Source: an uncultured Lachnospiraceae bacterium
Lineage (GTDB): Bacteria; Bacillota; Clostridia; Lachnospirales; Lachnospiraceae
Direction of reading: 5' to 3'
Length of the DNA stretch: 19,441 bases
Assembly (NCBI GenBank): GCA_934359535.1
Contig: CAKRLN010000007.1
Location: 1 to 19,441 of the forward strand
Shown: one piece after another, positions 14,248 through 19,441 of the stretch
Layout: each line of letters starts with the position of its first letter
Position numbering within the stretch: the first letter of the stretch is position 1
Program-made: the position numbers and the translations under genes
Notes under the pieces: model-generated
Told to the model about the DNA's origin: nothing
Database searches by the model: none
Seen by the model: the letters and a program-made list of their open reading frames with translations, nothing else

Positions 14248-16164
14248 ATGAGAATAGGAAAAGCTGCACTTGCATTTGTGACAGCAGCTGCACTGATCGT
14301 GGGCACAGGATACACAGGCGTATCACTGTTTGCGGAGGAATCTCCCGGACAACAGATGATCGGGGGCAGCACACAAAGCGGGGAAGAAGTTTTTACAACG
14401 GAAAACGAGACAGCGCAGGAGGAAAATAAAGAAGATACAGAGCGTGATGCAGATACGAAACAGACCGATAGCACCGAATTTCATGAAAATACCGAAATTT
14501 ATGAGAATACTGAAAATTATGAAAATACCGAACAGGAAGATGATACAGAAAGCGTTGACACAAAAGAAACAGGGAATGCAGCCGAAGAACAGACAGACGA
14601 GGATCAGCTGATCGAGGAACAATGCGTACAGGACGAAGCAGGGAAGGCTGCAAATTCGTATGGCACGATTCCGACTGCGGATACATCCCAGCTGATTGAC
14701 ATCAGTTTGTATGATTACGAGGAAAATCATATGTACAGCGATCTGTATTTTAAAGGAGATCCGGGATGGGGCTATCCAAAATATAACAGATGGGTTGGCA
14801 ACTGGGGGTATTCCAATGACTGCACCGCTGTGCAGGGAATTATGGATCAGAAATTATACCGGGCAGATGGCTCTATGGCATCCGCAGAGGATCATTATGA
14901 GGGATATCCGGTTGTAACAGCCGCAGGCAGAAGAAGCTATACGAATGCAAAAGGCGGACTGCTATCGGATGAGACGCGTGTGGCATCCGGTTTAAACCAT
15001 TTATTTACAAAGAGTGAAGACGGTTATTACAGTTATGACAGTGCAGCAAACTATGCGTATTATGATACATCAGACCGTAACACAGGGAAAAATTTTGTAG
15101 TCTATAATACAAACAAGGGTGGCAATTTTATGCCGCTTCAGGATATTACAGAGGAACAGTCCTGGTATTACGGCATGACAGTTGGCTTTAATTTTATCCA
15201 GCCGAAGGATGGAAAGACAGCCGGGCAGGATATGACATTTTCCTTTTCCGGGGATGACGATGTATGGGTATTTGTCGATGGGCAGCTTGTGCTCGATCTT
15301 GGAGGAATCCATGGAAGGGTAGCGGGAAGCATCAACTTTGCAACGGGTGCGGTAAATGTGGACGGTGTAGCTTCGGAGCAATCTTCTGGTCTATCCGGAA
15401 CACTTGGGAAAACAACCAGCTTACAGAAGCTCTTCTCGTTAGATGGACAGCGTTTTTTGGATTACAGCGAGCACCGGCTGGAGTTTATTTATCTGGAACG
15501 GGGGGCAAATGTATCGAACTGTTCCTTGAAATTTAACCTTCCACCAATTCCAAAAAATTCATTAAAAATATCAAAACAGGTAACCGGGATTAATGGAATG
15601 ACGGATTCCAATGACGAGTTTTCCTTTGTCCTATATCTGGAAAAGGAAGAGGAGCCAGGCAGCTTTCAGCCGCTTCCAGAGGGAACCGGATATCAGCTCC
15701 TTTCGAATGGAATAGACACAGGAGTAACCGGGACGGTACGGGCGGATGGAAGCTTTTCGTTAAAGAACGGGCAGACTGCGGTCTTTTCCGATATCCCGGA
15801 AAACTTAAATTACTATGTAGAGGAACGAAATGTAAGCAGACAGCAGTACGATCAGATCCAGATCGTAGATGGAACTGCCTCGTATTTTGATGAGAATGGA
15901 AATCCCATCGAGCGATTGGATAATCTGCTTCCAGATACCGCAGTAAGCTGTAGTGCGCGCAGTGAAATACGCCAGGTGAAAACGAACACGAGTGTCATTG
16001 TTCAAAACCACTGTGTTCCAATGACAATTTATGAGCTTCCGGAGGCCGGAGGCATTGGGTTCTTATGGTATTTGACTGCAGCCGTTCCGATTGGTCTTGG
16101 AGCAGCCTGCATCTTATATAATACGCGTCGGATGACGTATGGAAAGAAAAGGAGATTTTCATGA
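14248..16164 (+). CDS. Pilus tip adhesin with fibro-slime-type domain and sortase signal
   Basis: The preferred start is the ATG at 14248 with GGAGGG (14232-14237) ten bases upstream, giving 638 residues; an ATG at 14224 has no such site. Residues 1-31 are a signal peptide ending SLFAEE. Residues 35-150 are an acidic Glu/Thr/Asp-rich spacer with a six-residue repeat. A large ectodomain follows, with a fibro-slime signature near 328-355 (MTFSFSGDDDVWVFVDGQLV, then DLGGIHG). A SpaA/CnaB-like domain begins at about 435 (NSLKISKQVTG, then FSDIPENLNYYVEE). The C-terminus has the sorting motif LPEAGGIG at 597, a hydrophobic span and a basic tail. It is the largest surface protein and first gene of the operon, as expected for a tip adhesin. 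The ligand is unknown. Confidence 0.87.
   Translation: MRIGKAALAFVTAAALIVGTGYTGVSLFAEESPGQQMIGGSTQSGEEVFTTENETAQEENKEDTERDADTKQTDSTEFHENTEIYENTENYENTEQEDDTESVDTKETGNAAEEQTDEDQLIEEQCVQDEAGKAANSYGTIPTADTSQLIDISLYDYEENHMYSDLYFKGDPGWGYPKYNRWVGNWGYSNDCTAVQGIMDQKLYRADGSMASAEDHYEGYPVVTAAGRRSYTNAKGGLLSDETRVASGLNHLFTKSEDGYYSYDSAANYAYYDTSDRNTGKNFVVYNTNKGGNFMPLQDITEEQSWYYGMTVGFNFIQPKDGKTAGQDMTFSFSGDDDVWVFVDGQLVLDLGGIHGRVAGSINFATGAVNVDGVASEQSSGLSGTLGKTTSLQKLFSLDGQRFLDYSEHRLEFIYLERGANVSNCSLKFNLPPIPKNSLKISKQVTGINGMTDSNDEFSFVLYLEKEEEPGSFQPLPEGTGYQLLSNGIDTGVTGTVRADGSFSLKNGQTAVFSDIPENLNYYVEERNVSRQQYDQIQIVDGTASYFDENGNPIERLDNLLPDTAVSCSARSEIRQVKTNTSVIVQNHCVPMTIYELPEAGGIGFLWYLTAAVPIGLGAACILYNTRRMTYGKKRRFS
14473..14544 (+). 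repeat. 18-bp tandem repeat in adhesin spacer
   Basis: Three good copies and one decayed copy of an 18-base unit encode TEFHEN, TEIYEN, TENYEN and TEQEDD. The repeat lies in the acidic stalk region between signal peptide and ectodomain. Copy number could change by slippage without a frameshift. Confidence 0.8.
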
Positions 16165-17627
16165 AATTAAAAAAATGTATGGCGGTGCTTACCGTAGCAG
16201 CAGTGATCGGAAGCATGAGTGTACCGGTTTTTGCAGAACCGGCAGGTGCAGCAATTGAGGTTCAAAGAGCAGGAGATGCAGCCGTTTTCCGTTATCTGCA
16301 TGTGATTAAGCAGGATACGGGAAAAGAGACTGGCTGGGCATTTGTGGATGATCAGATCGCAGCAAAATATATAGAGGCATTTGGTGGAAACATTACAGAC
16401 CAGCAGGCAATCTGGAAACTGATTAAGAAACAGAATCCGAATGCACAGACGCCAGAGGGCATTACAGCAGCAACGGATTCTGAGCTTGCAAAAGCATTAG
16501 AACTTGTAAGAGATGGCGGCTTTCCCTTATCAGATCCGGTTTCTGATATCCAGGTAACCGAAGCAGGTGCCTACTATATCATGGGAGAAGAAGCAGGATA
16601 TACCTACAGCCCGATGCAGGCTTATGTCGGATTTACATATGGTGAAGATGGAAAACCAGCTGACACCATGCGAACAGACGGAGTAAGCGCAAAACGTGCC
16701 ACAAACATTGTAGAAAAGGAAGCGATAGACGAGGATAAGGTTACTGAGCTGAAAAAGACCGTTACCTATCAGATCAAATCCCAGGTTCCGTATTTTGCAG
16801 AAAATGAAATCAACCGTTCCTATCAGGTAAAGGATACCTTAGAAGGGGCAGAATATGCAGCCGAAAACGGAAAGCTTACGATCCATGTAGCAGTTGGAGA
16901 CTCCTTTACCAAGGACTATACCGTAGATGTGAAGGAGGAGAATGGAAAGCAGAGCTTTACCCAGGACCTCAGTGAGCTTGTAAGCGATAACAGCTATGCA
17001 GATGCGAGCATTACGATCTCATATGATGCGGTGGTAACCGGAATTCTGACCGAAAATACTGCAGAGATCGGAGATGGCGAAAATACCGGAAAATTCGGTT
17101 ACGACAGCGAAAAACTGTATACCGGAGCAATCACACTGACCAAATATGCGAGTGATTCCGATAATTCCAATCTGGATGACAATAAAAAGCTTTCCGGTGC
17201 AAAATTCAGGCTTTATAAGCTGAATGACGACGAAGAGAAGGTGTATGCACAGTTCGAAAAAGAAAACGGGATCTACCGTCTGAGCGGATGGGGAACAAAG
17301 GATGCCGCAACAGAGCTTGTTACAGGGGAGGATGGAAAGGCAAAAGCTGAAGGCCTGGATGTTGGAACCTACTATTTTGAAGAGACAAAGGCACCGAAGG
17401 GCTACAGTCTGAATCAGGAGGACGTTTCTGCGACACTTGCATTGCAGGATGGCAAGGAGGCAGCAGACGGCGGACTTTATGCAGATACGTATATGATTGA
17501 TACCACACTTTCTGCACTTCCTTCCGCAGGTGGAATCGGAACAGCCGTCTTCATGTTTGCAGGCTGTGGTGCAATTGCAGCAGCAACCGCAATCAAGCTT
17601 GCAGCAAGAAAAAGAACGGAACGATAA
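16161..17627 (+). CDS. Major pilin (shaft subunit) with isopeptide and CnaB-type domains
   Basis: The 488-residue protein is the likely shaft subunit polymerised by the sortase encoded next. A signal peptide covers residues 1-25 (ending VPVFA). An N-terminal domain runs from about 35 to 165. A pilin isopeptide-type domain follows at 180-310 (KKTVTYQIKSQVP and ISYDAVVTGILTENTAEIG). A CnaB/SpaA domain runs from 320 to 450, with GAITLTKYAS (candidate isopeptide Lys), KKLSGAKFRLYK and the E-box YYFEETKAPKGYSL. The sorting signal is LPSAGGIG at 453, then a hydrophobic span and RKRTER. No clear classical pilin motif (YPK) is seen; a Lys in NIVEKEAIDEDK may serve for linkage. The ATG overlaps the adhesin stop (ATGA), with AAGGAG upstream. 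Confidence 0.9.
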   Translation: MKLKKCMAVLTVAAVIGSMSVPVFAEPAGAAIEVQRAGDAAVFRYLHVIKQDTGKETGWAFVDDQIAAKYIEAFGGNITDQQAIWKLIKKQNPNAQTPEGITAATDSELAKALELVRDGGFPLSDPVSDIQVTEAGAYYIMGEEAGYTYSPMQAYVGFTYGEDGKPADTMRTDGVSAKRATNIVEKEAIDEDKVTELKKTVTYQIKSQVPYFAENEINRSYQVKDTLEGAEYAAENGKLTIHVAVGDSFTKDYTVDVKEENGKQSFTQDLSELVSDNSYADASITISYDAVVTGILTENTAEIGDGENTGKFGYDSEKLYTGAITLTKYASDSDNSNLDDNKKLSGAKFRLYKLNDDEEKVYAQFEKENGIYRLSGWGTKDAATELVTGEDGKAKAEGLDVGTYYFEETKAPKGYSLNQEDVSATLALQDGKEAADGGLYADTYMIDTTLSALPSAGGIGTAVFMFAGCGAIAAATAIKLAARKRTER

Positions 17628-17630
17628 AAG

Positions 17631-18491
17631 ATGATAAAAAGCAGCATTCAGATGAAGAAGAAACTGGGAACAGTCATCACGGGCATACTCTTTTTCATCG
17701 GCGTGCTGCTTTTGCTGTATCCAGCAATTGCAGATCTCTGGAATGATTACAGACAAAAGCAGCTGATCAGTACTTATGAAAAAAGGCTGACGGATATGGA
17801 AGAGGCTGAGCTTGAAGCGGAATGGGCGAAAGCACAGGCATTGAATGGGAAGATACGTGTAGATCCATTTGCGGATGTGTTTGGGGAAACACAGGAGAAC
17901 CGGAAGGAAACGGAATACTGGAAGGTATTAAATGTGTCGGGGGACGGAATTATGGGGTACCTTTCGATTCCAAAAATCCAGGTAAGGCTATCGATTTATC
18001 ATGGCACAGGGGACGATGTGCTGCAGACCGGGGCAGGACATATGAATGGAAGCTCCCTTCCGATCGGGGGAGAGGGGACGCACTGCACGCTTGTGGCACA
18101 CCGCGGGCTTCCGGGAGCAAAGCTTTTTACGGAGCTTGACCGGATGGAAATCGGAGACCGGTTTTATATTCACATCCTGAATCAGACATTTGCATATGAG
18201 GTGTCGGAGATTTTGCCGATGGTGGATAAAAAAGACAAGGAAGCAATCGGTGAGGCACTTGGGGCAAAAGAAGGAGAGGATCTTGTCACCCTTTATACCT
18301 GCACACCATATGGTGTGAATACGCACAGATTGCTTGTCACTGGAAGACGGATTCCTTATGATGAAGAGAAGGTCAGAAAACAGGAAGTGGTAGAAAAGAA
18401 GTGGTTTTTTCAAAAATATCCGCAGCTTTTGGTGCTGCCGGTACTTTTGGGGGCAGGAGCAATATTCTATGGAATCAAAAGGAGGCATTAA
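17631..18491 (+). CDS. Class C (pilin-polymerising) sortase
   Basis: This transpeptidase joins pilin subunits through their sorting signals on the outer face of the membrane. The 286 residues have an N-terminal membrane segment at about 12-33, a helical region, then the class C lid motif DPF at 78-80. The sortase barrel runs from about 100 to 240, with catalytic His157 in LVAHRGLPGAKLF, Cys224 in TLYTCTPYG and Arg233 in THRLLVTGRR. A second membrane segment at 262-280 and a KRRH tail are typical of class C. The gene begins four bases after the pilin stop; the ribosome binding site is weak, which suggests coupling. A later Met at codon 8 is an alternative start. Confidence 0.95.
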   Translation: MIKSSIQMKKKLGTVITGILFFIGVLLLLYPAIADLWNDYRQKQLISTYEKRLTDMEEAELEAEWAKAQALNGKIRVDPFADVFGETQENRKETEYWKVLNVSGDGIMGYLSIPKIQVRLSIYHGTGDDVLQTGAGHMNGSSLPIGGEGTHCTLVAHRGLPGAKLFTELDRMEIGDRFYIHILNQTFAYEVSEILPMVDKKDKEAIGEALGAKEGEDLVTLYTCTPYGVNTHRLLVTGRRIPYDEEKVRKQEVVEKKWFFQKYPQLLVLPVLLGAGAIFYGIKRRH

Positions 18492-18497
18492 ATCATC

Positions 18498-19175
18498 ATG
18501 AAAAAATGGAAAAAGACAGGAGTCTGCGTGGCATGTATTCTGCTTTTTGCACTTTTCTGCTGGCAGCAGAAGCTTAGCGTCTTTGCAATGGATATGGAAA
18601 ATAAAGAGGAGAAGACACCGTGTACACTGACACTCGAAATACCTGCTGGCAGCGTGCTTCTGGAAGAAAAACAGATCCCGGATATTCCGGTTTCCATTTA
18701 TAAGCTGACGAAAGAGGAGACACAGACAGATGCCGGAATCTTAAAGGAAGACAAAAAGACGGATACACCGGAGAAGACCTTTCCCGTAAAAAATGGAACC
18801 GGAACAGTAACCGGACTTGAGCAGGGAAGCTATCTTGTTGTCATAGAACCGGTTACATCCGATTCCTATACGTATCAGTTTGTGCCATATGTAGTTACCC
18901 TATCGGCTGAAAAAGAAAACGTCTGTGAGCTAAAGGCAGGCAGAAGTGAAACGGAAGAACCGGAAAAGACCAGACCAAATACGTTTGCAACGATAGCAGC
19001 ACAGAGTGCCGGAATGGTACACAATCGGGAAACGGTTAAAACAGACGATAACCTCTGGTGTCTGGTCAAAGGATCACTTGGGATTCTTGGAAGCGGGGTT
19101 CTTCTCATTGCTTTTACAAGAAATGCTTTTTCTGATAAAAAGAAGGATCCGAACGAAACTGGTAGTTCCATTTGA
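18498..19175 (+). CDS. Third pilus-operon surface protein, probable basal pilin
   Basis: The 225-residue protein has a signal peptide (residues 1-31, ending LSVFAMD), a beta-rich domain at 40-140 that resembles a CnaB/SpaA fold (IPDIPVSIYKLTKE, GTVTGLEQGSYLVVIEP), and a Glu/Pro/Thr-rich linker. The C-terminal layout is that of a sorting signal: VKTDDNLW near 185, a hydrophobic span, then DKKKDPNE. No LPxTG-like motif is present, so TDDN may be a variant recognised by another sortase, or the protein may simply stay membrane-anchored. Position between the pilin sortase and a probable class B sortase fits a small basal pilin. GGAGG (18481-18485) precedes the ATG by 12 bases. Confidence 0.8.
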   Translation: MKKWKKTGVCVACILLFALFCWQQKLSVFAMDMENKEEKTPCTLTLEIPAGSVLLEEKQIPDIPVSIYKLTKEETQTDAGILKEDKKTDTPEKTFPVKNGTGTVTGLEQGSYLVVIEPVTSDSYTYQFVPYVVTLSAEKENVCELKAGRSETEEPEKTRPNTFATIAAQSAGMVHNRETVKTDDNLWCLVKGSLGILGSGVLLIAFTRNAFSDKKKDPNETGSSI

Positions 19176-19185
19176 ACAGAATTTG

Positions 19186-19194
19186 TGTCATAAT
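19186..19194 (+). promoter_or_regulatory. Possible extended -10 promoter before last gene
   Basis: TGTCATAAT fits an extended -10 element (TGn plus CATAAT) and lies in the 54-base gap before the GTG at 19230. The -35 region is poor. It could give the last gene extra expression, but read-through from the operon is equally possible. Confidence 0.25.
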
Positions 19195-19229
19195 AGGGCA
19201 TAGAAAGTAGGAAAAAGGAGATTAAGAAG

Positions 19230-19441
19230 GTGCAGGAAGAGAAAAATACGGACTATGAACAAAAAACGACAAAAAAGAGCAGCTCGATAGCATACACAGT
19301 TGTTATGCTGATCGGGCTTGCTCTCATTATTTTTGCCTGTGTGAACCTTGTGAAAATTATTGGAAATTATTATAAATCCAATAAAATCTACGGGGATTTG
19401 AATGACAAATATGTAACAGAGACCTCCGAACAGGTGAAAGG
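19230..19441 (+). CDS. Probable class B sortase, N-terminal part (3' end outside window)
   Basis: The frame opens with GTG at 19230, ten bases after AAAAAGGAG, and stays open to the window edge. The 70 visible residues are a charged N-terminus (QEEKNTDYEQKTTKKSSS), one membrane segment at about 22-45 (VVMLIGLALIIFACVNLVKI), and a helix NYYKSNKIYGDLNDKYV. This is the usual start of clostridial class B sortases (membrane helix, then a YYxSxxxYxxLxxxYV helix), and position after a pilus operon agrees. The catalytic part is not in the window, so the call rests on this N-terminal pattern. Confidence 0.6.
   Translation, partial: MQEEKNTDYEQKTTKKSSSIAYTVVMLIGLALIIFACVNLVKIIGNYYKSNKIYGDLNDKYVTETSEQVK

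Noticed and set aside
17019..17756. 245-residue open frame on the minus strand across the major pilin
   Set aside because: The Cys-rich translation is an antisense by-product of Ala/Gly/Thr-rich pilin codons; the plus-strand pilin is well supported.

Overview
The window looks like chromosomal DNA of a low-to-mid GC Gram-positive anaerobe of the Clostridia, most likely a Lachnospiraceae-type gut commensal. This rests on strong purine-rich ribosome binding sites, short intergenic gaps, LPxTG-like surface proteins with class C and class B sortases, and clostridial GreA and MetF proteins. No phage, IS element, CRISPR array, rRNA or tRNA was seen.

Region 1 (left edge to 9264, plus strand) is a tightly packed exopolysaccharide operon built around the two signature Pel genes: pelF (cytoplasmic GT4 polymerase) and pelG (multipass MOP-like transporter). 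Upstream of pelF lie the end of a multipass membrane protein cut by the window edge and a 614-residue anchored extracytoplasmic protein with a Rossmann-like part and a deacetylase-like part that seems to lack the metal-binding histidines. Downstream lie a DUF2304 membrane protein, a second GT4 enzyme, a DPM1-like GT2 enzyme and a DUF4832/DUF4874-type protein. The set resembles Gram-positive Pel loci but carries extra enzymes. No classical PelA hydrolase, PelD or PelE is visible in the window.

Region 2 (9311-10750, minus strand) encodes a second DUF4832/DUF4874 protein, exported and membrane-anchored. It is a clear paralogue of the last gene of the operon and converges on it. The two may be glycan-active proteins acting on opposite sides of the membrane.

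Region 3 (10840-14119, plus strand) holds a divergently transcribed NTP_transf_5-type nucleotidyltransferase, an Sfp-type 4'-phosphopantetheinyl transferase, a GreA-type transcript cleavage factor and methylenetetrahydrofolate reductase (MetF). It ends in a good intrinsic terminator.

Region 4 (14248 to right edge, plus strand) is a sortase-assembled pilus operon: a large fibro-slime-type tip adhesin, a major pilin with isopeptide/CnaB domains, a class C pilin sortase, a small third surface protein with an atypical C-terminus, and the start of a probable class B sortase cut by the edge. Both pilins end in LPxAGGIG sorting motifs, with alanine where LPxTG has threonine. Regions 1, 2 and 4 together form a surface and biofilm island, with a few housekeeping-like genes between them.
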